Assembly (NCBI RefSeq): GCF_000178975.2
Contig: NC_015064.1
Coordinates: 310,001 to 374,000, forward strand
Direction: 5' to 3'
Length of the DNA: 64,000 nucleotides
DNA from: Granulicella tundricola MP5ACTX9
GTDB taxonomy: Bacteria; Acidobacteriota; Terriglobia; Terriglobales; Acidobacteriaceae
The notes beneath the pieces are model-generated. The model was given only the letters and a program-made list of their open reading frames with translations, was not told where the DNA came from and made no database searches. The position numbers were made by a program, and so were the translations under genes. Positions 11,492 to 20,633 of this stretch are shown here, one piece after another; the first letter of the stretch is position 1; each line of letters opens with the position of its first letter.

Positions 11492-12913
11492 CTAGCTGTC
11501 GGAGGTCGCGCTCGTCGAGGTCACCAGGTTGAAGTCGAAGCTCACCTCCCGGGCACGATCCGGTTCAACCAGCGCATCCGCAAGGGCCAGGTGTTTATCC
11601 AGCGTTGCAATCCCGCGGTCGATCTCTTCCCTGGTCACGATCAACGGCGGCGCAACGACAAAGTGCGAGACCCACGCCTGGATGATGACGCCGTCCGCCA
11701 TGCATTTGCCGGCGATCTGATCGACCAGCAGCGGCGTGCCCGACACCTTGTCCGAGTAGGTGTTGAAGGGCTCCTTGGTCGTCTGATTCTTCACCAGTTC
11801 GACGGCCCAGAAGAGACCCTTGCCACGGACATCGCCCACGGAGGGATGCTTCGCCTTCAACTCCCGCAGCTTGGCTTCGACGTACGGAGCAAGCTCCGCG
11901 GAGCGGTCGACAAGGTTGAGCCGCCGCATCTCGTTGATGGTCGCGACCGCAGGCGCGAGCGTCATGGGATGCGCCTCATAGGTGTGGCCGTGGGAGAAGT
12001 AATGATCCTGGAAGAACGCGCCGATCTTCTCGCTTGTGGCGCACAGCCCGAGCGGCACGTACGCGCTGGTGATGCCCTTGGCGGTGGTGAGGATATCCGG
12101 CACCACGCCCCAGTGCTCCATGGCGAACCACTTGCCGGTGCGCCCCCAGCCGGTCATGACCTCATCTGCAATCAGCAGCACACCGTACTCGTCGCAGATC
12201 TTGCGGAGCTTCGGCATGTACTCCTCCGGCGGCACGAGCACGCCGTTGGTGCCGACGATCGGCTCGACCAGCACGGCCGCTACGTCAGACTCGTTGCGGA
12301 TCATGTGTTCCAGGTAGTCGGCGCAGGCGATCCCGCAGGCAGGATACGTGTGCTTGATGGGACAGCGATAGCAGTTGACCTCCGGCGCAAAGATCACGCC
12401 CTGCTGCTTGCCGCGCGGCTCCATGGCCCAGCGGCGCGGATCGCCCGTAGCGGCAATGCTGCCGGCGGTCGAGCCGTGATAGCTACGGTAGCGCGCGATG
12501 ATCTTGGTCTTGCCCGTATACATGCGGGCGATCTTGAAGGCGGCCTCGTTCGCGTCCGTGCCGGAGGTGGTGAAGAAGAACTTGTTCAGCGAGGGCGGCA
12601 GGATCTCCAGCAGCAGCTTTGAGAGCTCTGCACGGCAGGTGGTCGCATAGCCCGGCATCGCATACGCAAGCTCCTCGGCCTGTGCGGCGATGCTCGCGAT
12701 GACGGCAGGATTCTTGTGCCCCAGGTTCGAGCACATGAGCTGCGAGGAGAAGTCGAGATATTGCTTGCCGTTGCCGTCGGTGATCGTGCAGTCCTTGGCA
12801 TCGACGATATGCAGCGGATTCCAGCTTTTCTGGAAGCGCCAGGTGCCGTAGTTGGTGGTGCGGACGATATCGACGACTTCCTGCGAGGTGAGGGTACTGC
12901 CGGGTGTGCTCAT
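11492..12913 (-). CDS. Class III omega-aminotransferase (beta-alanine type)
   Basis: A 473-residue PLP-dependent class III aminotransferase. The PLP-lysine region is LTTAKGITSAYVPLG, preceded by the phosphate-contacting Asp in LLIADEVMTGWGRTG, with the class signature RYRSYHGSTAG in the N-terminal half. In this neighbourhood the likely reaction is beta-alanine (or 3-aminoisobutyrate) plus pyruvate or 2-oxoglutarate to malonate (or methylmalonate) semialdehyde. It starts 2 bases after the NCS1 transporter gene ends, so it is the last gene of the pyrimidine operon. Other omega-amino acids or diamines are possible substrates. Confidence 0.87.
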   Translation of the reverse strand: MSTPGSTLTSQEVVDIVRTTNYGTWRFQKSWNPLHIVDAKDCTITDGNGKQYLDFSSQLMCSNLGHKNPAVIASIAAQAEELAYAMPGYATTCRAELSKLLLEILPPSLNKFFFTTSGTDANEAAFKIARMYTGKTKIIARYRSYHGSTAGSIAATGDPRRWAMEPRGKQQGVIFAPEVNCYRCPIKHTYPACGIACADYLEHMIRNESDVAAVLVEPIVGTNGVLVPPEEYMPKLRKICDEYGVLLIADEVMTGWGRTGKWFAMEHWGVVPDILTTAKGITSAYVPLGLCATSEKIGAFFQDHYFSHGHTYEAHPMTLAPAVATINEMRRLNLVDRSAELAPYVEAKLRELKAKHPSVGDVRGKGLFWAVELVKNQTTKEPFNTYSDKVSGTPLLVDQIAGKCMADGVIIQAWVSHFVVAPPLIVTREEIDRGIATLDKHLALADALVEPDRAREVSFDFNLVTSTSATSDS

Positions 12914-12915
12914 GG

Positions 12916-14370
12916 TTACGGCCTTTCGAGCTCAAGTGACTGCTGCAAGGTTGAGGTTGCACCAACGGAGGTCATCAGCGCAAGGTAGACGCCCGCCGAG
13001 ACAAAGAAACCGACGAACCACGCGCCGCTATAAAGCCAGTGCAGCGCGGGCACCACGAGCCCCACCAGCGCCAATGCAACGCCCGCCACCAGTGCGATCA
13101 GCGCTCGCGGATTGATGCCGCTGGAGTACTCGTAGGCCCCGTTGCGGCGGTAGAGATCATCCAGCGATAGCCGCCGATGCCGCAGCAGAAAATAGTCTGC
13201 GACCATGATGCCCGCCACCGGGCCCAGGAGCCCGGAGTAGCCCACCAGCCAGCTTGTGAAGTTGGAGGAAGAACTCATCAGCTTCCAAGGCATGATCGCG
13301 AGGCCCAGCACGCCGGTGATCAGGCCGCCGGTGCGGAACGAAATGCGGCTCGGGGCTAGGTTGGCGAAGTCGTTGGAAGGTCCGACGACGTTGGCCCCGA
13401 TGTTCACGTTCAACGTCGCGACCAACAGGCCGATCAGCGCGAAGAAGGCCACCACCGGCTGATGAAACTTGCCCAGCAGCTCAACCGGCGACCAGATGGG
13501 ATGGCCGAAGACGACGGCCGACGCGGAGGTGCAGGCGATGCCCAGCGACGCGTAAAGCGTCATCGCCACTGGTAGCCCAAAGGCCTGCCCGAAGATCTGC
13601 GCGTCCTGCGACTTGGCATAGCGCGTGAAGTCCGGGATGTTCAGCGAGAGCGTCGCCCAGTACCCCACCATACCCGTCAGCGCCGGCAGAAAGAAGGCCA
13701 GAAAGCTGCGTGTCGTATGGAACTGCGAGGGCGCAGCCAGCATCGGCCCCAGCCCGCCGGCGCGGTGATACAGAAAAGCCAGCAGAGCGAGCGACATGAT
13801 CGCCATGAACGGCGCTGAGAAGCTCTGCAGATGGCGGATGGATTCCACGCCCCGATAGACGACGATCATGTTCAGCAGCCAGAAGCCGAGGAAGCAAGCC
13901 CACAGGATCGGCTGAGAGCCGGCAGTGGAAGGTGCCAGCACGCCGACCATGGCGGCAATGGCACCGCCGCCGATCCAGCACTGAATCCCGAACCAACCGC
14001 ACGCCACGATCGCACGCAGCAGCGCCGGAACGTTCGCGCCCCGAGGCCCAAACGGCGCACGCACAATGACAGGGAAGGGAATGCCATACTTCGCTCCGGC
14101 GTGCGCGTTGAGCAGCATCGGAATCAGCACGATGAGGTTGCCCAGCAGGATCGTCAGCACCGCCTGCCACCAGTTCATGCCGCCTGCGATCAACCCCGCC
14201 GCCAGCATGTACGTCGTGACCTCCATCGACATGGAGAACCACAACGCAATGTAGTTGTACGTGCCCCAGGTGCGGTCTTCGACGCTTGTCGGCGCAAGGT
14301 CAGCGTTATAAAGCCGCGGGTCCGGATCGCTTATCTCAGTGGAACCACGCGTGGTGGGAGCGGCGATCAA
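12916..14370 (-). CDS. NCS1-family nucleobase transporter
   Basis: A 484-residue inner-membrane permease with about 12 transmembrane segments, of the nucleobase-cation-symport-1 family (uracil, cytosine, allantoin or hydantoin). The N-terminus DPRLYNADLAPTSVEDRTW and the helix 1 signature YNYIALWFSMSMEV are typical, as is GIPFPVIVRAPFGPRGANVP. It overlaps the dihydropyrimidinase gene by four bases (ATGA) and is followed after 2 bases by the aminotransferase. The operon indicates import of uracil, thymine or a dihydropyrimidine/hydantoin, but the sequence alone does not decide which. Confidence 0.9.
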   Translation of the reverse strand: MIAAPTTRGSTEISDPDPRLYNADLAPTSVEDRTWGTYNYIALWFSMSMEVTTYMLAAGLIAGGMNWWQAVLTILLGNLIVLIPMLLNAHAGAKYGIPFPVIVRAPFGPRGANVPALLRAIVACGWFGIQCWIGGGAIAAMVGVLAPSTAGSQPILWACFLGFWLLNMIVVYRGVESIRHLQSFSAPFMAIMSLALLAFLYHRAGGLGPMLAAPSQFHTTRSFLAFFLPALTGMVGYWATLSLNIPDFTRYAKSQDAQIFGQAFGLPVAMTLYASLGIACTSASAVVFGHPIWSPVELLGKFHQPVVAFFALIGLLVATLNVNIGANVVGPSNDFANLAPSRISFRTGGLITGVLGLAIMPWKLMSSSSNFTSWLVGYSGLLGPVAGIMVADYFLLRHRRLSLDDLYRRNGAYEYSSGINPRALIALVAGVALALVGLVVPALHWLYSGAWFVGFFVSAGVYLALMTSVGATSTLQQSLELERP

Positions 14371-15779
14371 GCCATTCCTCCGGCGTTCGCCTCGGTCCGC
14401 AGGAAGCGCCCGTATCCTGCTTCGCCTACGAAGCGGCCCTCATCCACAATCAGCTTGCCGCGCGAGTAAACCTTGCTGGCATTGCCCTTCACGGTCCAGC
14501 CTTCGAACATGCTGTAGTCCGTGTTCATCGCCTGCGTGGCCGCGCTGATCGTGTACTCCGCGTTCGGATTCCACAGCAGCACATCCGCATCGAACCCTGC
14601 CGCGATCTGCCCCTTCTGCGGCAGTCCGAAGATCTTTGCGGGCGCAGACGAGGTCAGTTCCACAAAGCGCTCCGGCGTCAGTAAGCCTGCGTTCACACCG
14701 TAGTGCCACAGCAGTTGCAGGCGGTTCTCGATCCCCGGCCCACCGTTGGGAATCTTCGTAAAGTCGTCCTTGCCCAGCGCCTTCTGGTCTTCAAACCTGA
14801 AAGGACAGTGATCGGTCGAAACCACACTCAAAGACCCATCCGCCAGTGCCTCCCACAACGGCGCGTGGTTCGTCTTCGAGCGCAGCGGCGGCGTAAACAC
14901 GTACTTCGCCTCGTCGAAACTCTTGCCCGGCATCTGCTCCTCGAGCGAGAGCACCAGGTACTGCGTACACGTCTCCGCCAGCGCCTTCAGACCACGCGCC
15001 TGCGCCGCCTTCAGCTCCCGCAGGCTGTCCGTGTTGGACAGATGAACGATATACACCGAAGCCCCGGCCATCTCCGCCAGGGCAATCGCACGGTGCGTCG
15101 CCTCCGCCTCCGCCTGTGTGCTGCGGGTCAGCGCATGGAAGTGCGGGGCCGTCTTGCCTTCGGCCAGCGCCTGCGCCACGATCACGTCGATCGCCGCACC
15201 ATTCTCCGCGTGGATCAGGCACAGCGCCTTCAACTCCGCCGCATGCTGCATGACGCGGAACATCAGCCCGTCGTCGATCATCAGCACATTCGGATACGCC
15301 ATGAACAGCTTGAAGGTCGTGATGCCTTCAGCCACCATCGCGTCCATCTCACGCAGCGTTTCGTGCTCGGAGCCTCCATGCGGGTTCAGGTCCGTGATCG
15401 CCATATGCAGCCCGTAGTCGATACACGCCTTTCCCGCAGCCTTCCCACGCCAGACCGTCAGCGCATCGCCCAGCGTATGCCCGTGCGACTGCAGCGCGAA
15501 GTCGAACACCGTCGTGGTCCCACCCACCGCTGCCGCGCGAGTCCCGGTAAAGTAATCGTCCGCGGACGTCGTTCCGCCAAACGGCATATCCAGATGCGTA
15601 TGGACGTCGATCCCACCCGGCATCACCAGTAACCCCGTCGCATCCACCACCGTATGCCCGGCCGGATCGAGCCCAGCCGCGACCGCGACGATCCGCTCGC
15701 CCTCGATCAGTACATCCGCCTTCACGCTGCCGCCGGCGTTGACTACGGTCCCATGCTGAATCAGTACACTCAAAGCCAT
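14367..15779 (-). CDS. hydA: Dihydropyrimidinase (hydantoinase)
   Basis: A 470-residue cyclic amidohydrolase that opens 5,6-dihydrouracil or dihydrothymine to N-carbamoyl-beta-alanine or its methyl homologue. The metal-site residues are visible: GGIDVHTHLDMPFGG (two His), the carbamylated Lys in TFKLFMAYP, a His in CLIHAENGAAI and STDHCPF with the catalytic Asp. The ATG at 15779 follows GAAGGAGAG at good spacing and matches the family start (MALSVLIQHGTVVN); a 12-codon upstream extension is rejected. It overlaps the transporter by four bases. It lies 54 bases after the small membrane protein gene. Confidence 0.95.
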   Translation of the reverse strand: MALSVLIQHGTVVNAGGSVKADVLIEGERIVAVAAGLDPAGHTVVDATGLLVMPGGIDVHTHLDMPFGGTTSADDYFTGTRAAAVGGTTTVFDFALQSHGHTLGDALTVWRGKAAGKACIDYGLHMAITDLNPHGGSEHETLREMDAMVAEGITTFKLFMAYPNVLMIDDGLMFRVMQHAAELKALCLIHAENGAAIDVIVAQALAEGKTAPHFHALTRSTQAEAEATHRAIALAEMAGASVYIVHLSNTDSLRELKAAQARGLKALAETCTQYLVLSLEEQMPGKSFDEAKYVFTPPLRSKTNHAPLWEALADGSLSVVSTDHCPFRFEDQKALGKDDFTKIPNGGPGIENRLQLLWHYGVNAGLLTPERFVELTSSAPAKIFGLPQKGQIAAGFDADVLLWNPNAEYTISAATQAMNTDYSMFEGWTVKGNASKVYSRGKLIVDEGRFVGEAGYGRFLRTEANAGGMA

Positions 15780-15833
15780 CTCTCCTTCACATCCATGACG
15801 ACAACCGTCCTTCATCAGAGCCGCGCGCCTGTA

Positions 15834-16238
15834 TCAGCGTCTGGTCGTGCGGCGATTCACAGCAAAGTCCAGTACAGCCAGCACGCCAATCACGATCAAT
15901 AAAACAAAACTCATCGCCCCCACTACAACCAGGTCCCCGCTGAAGACGTTCCAGGACTGCACCATGCCGCGCATAGACAGGAACCCGTACACCCCGTACA
16001 CCATCCCGGCCATAGAGAGTACCGCCAGCCATGGGCGAGCCTTCGCCACGCGCCAGTACAGCAGCGCCGCCGCGACCAGCAGTCCACCCTTGATCCAGTC
16101 GCCGCTGCCGGCCGTCATCGCCTGCCCCCATGTGGCATGGCCCTTGAGATACATGGCGGTCATCAAGCGGGCTGCGAAAAAAAAGCAGCAGGCTTCCAGC
16201 AGGATCGCAACCGCAACCAGAATGGGTAATCTCTTCAA
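15834..16238 (-). CDS. Small four-helix membrane protein
   Basis: A 134-residue protein with about four transmembrane helices (residues 5-30, 48-64, 69-90 and 102-127) and a basic C-terminus RRTTRR. I do not recognise a family. The start lies 3 bases after the stop of the LysM gene, so the pair is probably co-transcribed. Because LysM/PAAR-type secreted factors often have a small membrane protein next to them, it could be an anchoring or protective partner of the LysM protein, which is inference from spacing only. Confidence 0.7.
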   Translation of the reverse strand: MKRLPILVAVAILLEACCFFFAARLMTAMYLKGHATWGQAMTAGSGDWIKGGLLVAAALLYWRVAKARPWLAVLSMAGMVYGVYGFLSMRGMVQSWNVFSGDLVVVGAMSFVLLIVIGVLAVLDFAVNRRTTRR

Positions 16239-16241
16239 CCG

Positions 16242-17297
16242 CTAAATCCCTTCTTTTCCTGAAACCTTTGCGCTTCCGTGATGCCACATCGCGGCTCCTG
16301 ACGCGAACAGCGCCAGCGCCGCCGCATAAGAGAGTGGTGTCTCGACCAGACCCGCGCCTGCCGTGAAAAAGTCCTTCACTGCATCAGCGACCACCACCAC
16401 CCCGCCCGCAAGATAGCAGATGGCGGCTCCAATCACCATCGCGATACCCAGAACCTTGGTCCACACCGGCACATGAATCTCAAACTTCTTCGGCTCCGGC
16501 GGCAGCCCACCCTTGACCTTCACCTCAAGCTCATAGCCCACCACACCTTCAAACTCGAACCCGTGGTAGGTGCCCTTGATCTTCTGTCCCTGGTACGTGT
16601 ACTTGAAGCCGTTCGGCGGCACCAGCGCGAACTCCGTCGTCGCCAGTACCTTATCCCCGGACCGTATCGTCGAGCCTACCGCCAGCGCGACCTCCGCCTT
16701 GCCGTCCTTGACGCTCGCCGTGCTCTTCGTAAACAGGTCCTTGAAGACTCCGTCCGCTTCCTTCTTGTACTCGGACTCCATTCCTTCTTTCGTCAACGTC
16801 AATCCGCCCGTGATGACGCCTTCCTTCTGCAGCGTCACTTCACCCTTCAGGCTCAGCTTCAGCTCCGCGACCGGCGTCTCGGTCTGCGCGATAACGCCGG
16901 CCAGCTCATACTTGAACGCCGGAAACAACACCGGCCTCGCATGCTCAAAGGGGCCGCTCCGAGTCGCTTCATTCAGCTTCTCCGTCGCGTGATCGTGAAC
17001 CGGCATGGGCGAGGGGGGGGGCGGAGGCAGGGGTGGTGTAAGAGTCTTCGTGACCGGGGTCACTGACGCTGTCGGCTGACTCTCAGGCTTGCTCGCCGCC
17101 CGGTGCCGTGCCGAGCCGGCGGGAGGGATGATCAGATCCAGGCCAATTGCAATCGGCTTGCCACGCTTCAGATGGTTCGCGTAGCTGATTCCAGGCCAAA
17201 GATCCCCATGACCATACGCATGGTTGGCGATCTTCCACAGCGTGTCGCCGCGCTTGACCCGGTAGCGTTTAAATCTAGGAAACGTCGTCTCGCTCAT
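16242..17297 (-). CDS. LysM-domain protein with C-terminal membrane helices
   Basis: A 351-residue protein with three parts. Residues 11-58 are a LysM-like domain (YRVKRGDTLWKIANHAYG, with LDLIIPPAG at its end) of the kind in cell-wall-binding and phage/T6SS/eCIS baseplate proteins. Residues 60-105 are a proline-rich linker containing PPLPPPPPSP, encoded over a run of nine C (G at 17013-17021). Residues 110-280 form a beta-rich domain of unknown type, followed by two hydrophobic segments (about 280-305 and 318-340). There is no signal peptide. It sits inside the pyrimidine gene set without any obvious metabolic link, and is separated from preA by 97 bases. Confidence 0.75.
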   Translation of the reverse strand: MSETTFPRFKRYRVKRGDTLWKIANHAYGHGDLWPGISYANHLKRGKPIAIGLDLIIPPAGSARHRAASKPESQPTASVTPVTKTLTPPLPPPPPSPMPVHDHATEKLNEATRSGPFEHARPVLFPAFKYELAGVIAQTETPVAELKLSLKGEVTLQKEGVITGGLTLTKEGMESEYKKEADGVFKDLFTKSTASVKDGKAEVALAVGSTIRSGDKVLATTEFALVPPNGFKYTYQGQKIKGTYHGFEFEGVVGYELEVKVKGGLPPEPKKFEIHVPVWTKVLGIAMVIGAAICYLAGGVVVVADAVKDFFTAGAGLVETPLSYAAALALFASGAAMWHHGSAKVSGKEGI

Positions 17298-17394
17298 GGC
17301 CGTTCACCATCCGCTTCGCATCATACGCCAACCCCGTCGACAGAAAGATGTGGGGACGCCAACGTGCACGGCATTCGCGCGGATGGCTCGCTTT

Positions 17395-18864
17395 TTAGTG
17401 TCCTTCAGCAATGCCGACCTCGCTTCCACCCGCAGGTGCAAGTCCCGCGGCGCTCCGTTCTTCCCAGCTCTGAAACGGCAGCCCAGTCTCCACCCGTTCC
17501 ATCGTGATGCAGTCCTCCACCGGGCACACCAGGCTGCATAAATTGCAGCCCACGCACTCATCCTCATCCACTCTTGGAATACGTGCAATCGGTGTTACAG
17601 ATGAGTTCACGCCCGCGCCGGACAGGTCCAGCTTCGGAATTGGAGTCGTTGTAATGGTCTTGGCGGAGAGGCCCAGCACCATCGCCGGCGTAGGCTTGCC
17701 ATGCGGATTCGCCTCATGATGGGTGTGGCGAGGATCGGTCCCTGCAGGCACCATCTCCGCCCCACCCTCCGCACGATCCAGATGAATGCACTGGTGCGCT
17801 CCATCCCAGCAGGCCGTATAGCAAAGCTGGCAGCCGATGCACTTGTCCGCATGGATCTTCGCCACGATGCGGTAGTTCAGGTTAAGCTGCTTCCACTCGC
17901 GGACATTCGGAAGCGAAAGTCCACGGAAGTCCTCGATCGTCTCAAAGCCCTTTGCCGCCATCCACTCCAGCAACCCATCGGCCATGTCTTCGACGATCCG
18001 GTATCCATAGTGCATCGCCGCCGTACAGACCTGCACGTTGCCGCAGCCCAGCAGGATGAACTCCGCCGCATCCTTCCAAGTCCCAATCCCGCCGATGCCC
18101 GAGAGCGGCAGCATCGCATCTTTGTCCGCCATGATCTGCTGGACCATGTTCAGCGCAATCGGCTTCACCGCCGGCCCGCAGTACCCGCCATGTGAACTCT
18201 TCCCATCCACCATCGGACGAGGCTCAAACGTATCCAGATCGATGCCGGTGATGGAGTTGATCGTGTTGATTGCGCTCAACGCATCTGCGCCGCCGCGCTT
18301 GGCAGCACGCGCGGGCATACGGATGTCGGAGATGTTCGGCGTCAGCTTCACGATGACCGGCGTGCGCGCACGTTCCTTCACCCAGTACGTGATCTGCTCG
18401 GCATACTCCGGCACCTGCCCTACTGCGGATCCCATACCGCGTTCGCTCATCCCATGCGGACAGCCGAAGTTCAGCTCCAGCCCGTCGGCACCGGCATCCT
18501 CGGCCTGTGCGACCATGTCATGCCACACCTCGCGCTTGCTTTCGACCATCAACGATGCGATGACGACATGCTTCGGATACCGCCGCTTGACCTCGCTGAT
18601 CTCGCGCAGGTTCGTCGCAATGGGGCGGTCGCTGATGAGTTCGATATTGTTGAACCCCATCATCCTCTGCCCCGCCCAATCGATGGATGAGTAACGCGAG
18701 CTCACATTCGTGATCGGCTCACCGATGGTCTTCCACACCGCCCCGCCCCAGCCCGCGTCGAACGCCCGCATGATCTGCTCGCCGCAGTTGGTCGGCGGCG
18801 CGGAGGCCAGCCAGAAGGGGTTCAGGCATTTGATACCGGCGAAGTTACATTCAAGCGTTGGCAG
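17395..18864 (-). CDS. preA: Dihydropyrimidine dehydrogenase, PreA-type subunit
   Basis: A 489-residue subunit that reduces uracil or thymine to the dihydro form, working with PreT. Residues 1-300 form the FMN-binding barrel (CNFAGIKCLNPFWLASAPPT at the N-terminus, GADGLELNFGCPHG and GIGGIGTWKDAAEFILLGC further on). Two ferredoxin-type 4Fe-4S motifs follow: CIGCQLCYTAC near residue 342 and CVGCNLCSLVC near 437. The first ATG in frame is at 18771, but that start would remove 31 conserved residues. The frame upstream has a stop, and the only plausible start is CTG at 18864, six bases after AAGGAGG. It overlaps preT by 14 bases. Confidence 0.93.
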   Translation of the reverse strand: MPTLECNFAGIKCLNPFWLASAPPTNCGEQIMRAFDAGWGGAVWKTIGEPITNVSSRYSSIDWAGQRMMGFNNIELISDRPIATNLREISEVKRRYPKHVVIASLMVESKREVWHDMVAQAEDAGADGLELNFGCPHGMSERGMGSAVGQVPEYAEQITYWVKERARTPVIVKLTPNISDIRMPARAAKRGGADALSAINTINSITGIDLDTFEPRPMVDGKSSHGGYCGPAVKPIALNMVQQIMADKDAMLPLSGIGGIGTWKDAAEFILLGCGNVQVCTAAMHYGYRIVEDMADGLLEWMAAKGFETIEDFRGLSLPNVREWKQLNLNYRIVAKIHADKCIGCQLCYTACWDGAHQCIHLDRAEGGAEMVPAGTDPRHTHHEANPHGKPTPAMVLGLSAKTITTTPIPKLDLSGAGVNSSVTPIARIPRVDEDECVGCNLCSLVCPVEDCITMERVETGLPFQSWEERSAAGLAPAGGSEVGIAEGH

Positions 18865-20197
18865 CGGCGGCCTCCTTGCTCTTCAGCATTGCAACGATCC
18901 CCATCCCAGCCCTCTTCCCATCCGCAACGGCATCCACGACTTCACGCCCGCCATTCGTACAATCACCGCCCGCAAAGAACTTCGGATTCGTCGTCTGCCC
19001 GGTCGTACGTTCAATCAGCACGCGTCCCCGCTCCAGCTTCACACTGCCACCGGCCAGGAATGACGTATGCGTTGCCTGCCCAATTGCCAGCACGACCATA
19101 TCCACCGGCAACGTAAACTCCCCACCCGGTCTCGGCACCAGGGAGCCATCCTCGGCGTTCTCCAGCAGAGCCAACCGAAGTCCCTCCACCTTGCCGTCCC
19201 CTTCGATCCCCGCCGGGGCCATGTGCCATAGAAACTGCACACCCTCCTGCTTGGCGTGTTCGTACTCAAAGTCGAATGCCGACATCTGCTCCGGCCCACG
19301 CCGATAGATCATGTGAACCTCTTCAGCGCCCAGCCTGACCGCCGCAATCGCAGCATCGATCGCCGTATTGCCCGCGCCCACCACCGCCACGCTCGCCGGC
19401 ACCGTCGTGATCGACCCGTCCTTATATCCTTCGATCAGATCCAGCGCATTGGTGACGCCCTCAAGCTCTTCGCCGCTCACCCCAAGCCGATGAATCGCCC
19501 CCAGCCCCATCCCCAGAAACACAGCGTCGTACTCAGCTTCTAAAGCCGCCATCCCGGCAGCATCGACCGTCATGCCAAACTCGAACGCCACCCCCAGCCG
19601 CGCAATCATATCGATCTCCCGCAGACTCTCCGCCAGCGGCAGCTTGTACTCGGCGATTCCGTACGTATTCAATCCGCCCGGCAGCGCTCTCGCGTCGAAG
19701 ATGGTCGCGGCCACGCCATGCTTCCGAAGCTCCGCGGCACACGCAAGTGAAGCAGGGCCGGCGCCGATCAGCGCGACCTTCAATCCTGTGTCGGCAGCGG
19801 GCGTGAAAGGCAGGTTCGTCCCCGGCGCATGAAACGCGTCCATCGCGAACCGCTGCAGCCGCGCAATCTCAATCGGCTGCTTGTTGTACCGGTGCATCAC
19901 GCACGCACCTTCGCACAGGACCTCAACAGGGCACGCGCGGCTGCAGCTTGCGCCCATCACGTTCGCATCCAGGATCGTCCGCGCTGAGCCGCCCAGGTTC
20001 TCGCTGGCAATCTTCTTGATGAACTTCGGCACGTCGATGTGGGTGGGACAAGCCGTCATGCAGGGCGCGTCGAAGCAGAACAGACAGCGGTTCGCCTCAG
20101 CCAGCGCGGCCTGGCGGTCGAACGAAGGATGAAGGTCGGCAAACCGCGCAACCGTCTCCTCCGGGGTCACAGCCTGCGAAATAAAGGTCTCGGCCAT
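18851..20197 (-). CDS. preT: Dihydropyrimidine dehydrogenase, PreT-type subunit
   Basis: A 448-residue flavoprotein that passes electrons from NAD(P)H through FAD and iron-sulfur clusters to PreA. The N-terminal domain has the cysteine pattern CLFCFDAPCMTACPTHIDVP and CSRACPVEVLCEGAC. The FAD site is VALIGAGPASLACAAEL and the NAD(P) site is VAVVGAGNTAIDAAIAA, with MIYRRGPEQMSA after it. The C-terminal FAD motif is KFFAGGDCTNGG. An ATG at 20197 follows GAGGAGAATAG. The end overlaps the preA start. Homologous to the glutamate synthase small subunit, but the adjacent preA fixes the assignment. Confidence 0.95.
   Translation of the reverse strand: MAETFISQAVTPEETVARFADLHPSFDRQAALAEANRCLFCFDAPCMTACPTHIDVPKFIKKIASENLGGSARTILDANVMGASCSRACPVEVLCEGACVMHRYNKQPIEIARLQRFAMDAFHAPGTNLPFTPAADTGLKVALIGAGPASLACAAELRKHGVAATIFDARALPGGLNTYGIAEYKLPLAESLREIDMIARLGVAFEFGMTVDAAGMAALEAEYDAVFLGMGLGAIHRLGVSGEELEGVTNALDLIEGYKDGSITTVPASVAVVGAGNTAIDAAIAAVRLGAEEVHMIYRRGPEQMSAFDFEYEHAKQEGVQFLWHMAPAGIEGDGKVEGLRLALLENAEDGSLVPRPGGEFTLPVDMVVLAIGQATHTSFLAGGSVKLERGRVLIERTTGQTTNPKFFAGGDCTNGGREVVDAVADGKRAGMGIVAMLKSKEAAAANA
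18871..18877 (-). promoter_or_regulatory. Shine-Dalgarno site deciding the CTG start of preA
   Basis: On the minus strand the sequence reads AAGGAGG, a perfect anti-16S match. It is followed by a six-base CCGCCG spacer and the CTG codon at 18862-18864. The site lies within the last codons of preT, consistent with translational coupling of the two subunits. Confidence 0.75.
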
Positions 20198-20318
20198 CTA
20201 TTCTCCTCGTACTCGTAAAGGCTGGGCGGAGGCGCCCGTAACCCTGTTGAGACACAAAATGTCACTCGGGAAAGATGATTATGCACCATCCAATTTCTCA
20301 GGGGAAGTTCTGAACACA

Positions 20319-20334
20319 GTTCCGAAACAGGAAC
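20319..20334. promoter_or_regulatory. Possible operator dyad upstream of preT
   Basis: GTTCC-GAAACA-GGAAC is a perfect 5-6-5 inverted repeat about 120 bases before the preT start. A nearby GTTCTGAACACAGTTC adds an overlapping imperfect dyad. It could bind a dimeric repressor of the pyrimidine genes. A short dyad of this size can also arise by chance, so the call is weak. Confidence 0.25.
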
Positions 20335-20453
20335 AGTCACAATTTCTCTTAATCGAGCTGCTTTATACGGGAGCCCCCCTTCTAAACTAAGTTTTTCATC
20401 AGACAGAGTTGGAGGAAAGCGGAAGTTCGTCAAACGATCTCCCGAACTCGCCT

Positions 20454-20633
20454 ATGCACGTTATAAAGGTGACCTTAATCCTATTGGGCTTTTGGCTCGT
20501 AATCTCGTTCCACTTCGCGCTGATTCTTGGATCGTTCATTGCCAGTTCGCGCGTCCCCCCAGAGTCTGAGTTGGGTCGCGGACCGGAGCGTCTCCCCAAA
20601 GCAAAGCTGTATCGGCTCAAGATCCACAAATAG
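20454..20633 (+). CDS. Doubtful small single-helix membrane protein
   Basis: A 59-codon frame starting MHVIKVTLILLGFWLVISFH encodes one convincing transmembrane helix (residues 3-28) and a short basic tail. A longer frame from a TTG at 20409 is also open. No clear ribosome-binding site is seen and the opposite strand is open too, so this may be a chance frame in the gap. Listed because of the helix only. Confidence 0.25.
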   Translation: MHVIKVTLILLGFWLVISFHFALILGSFIASSRVPPESELGRGPERLPKAKLYRLKIHK

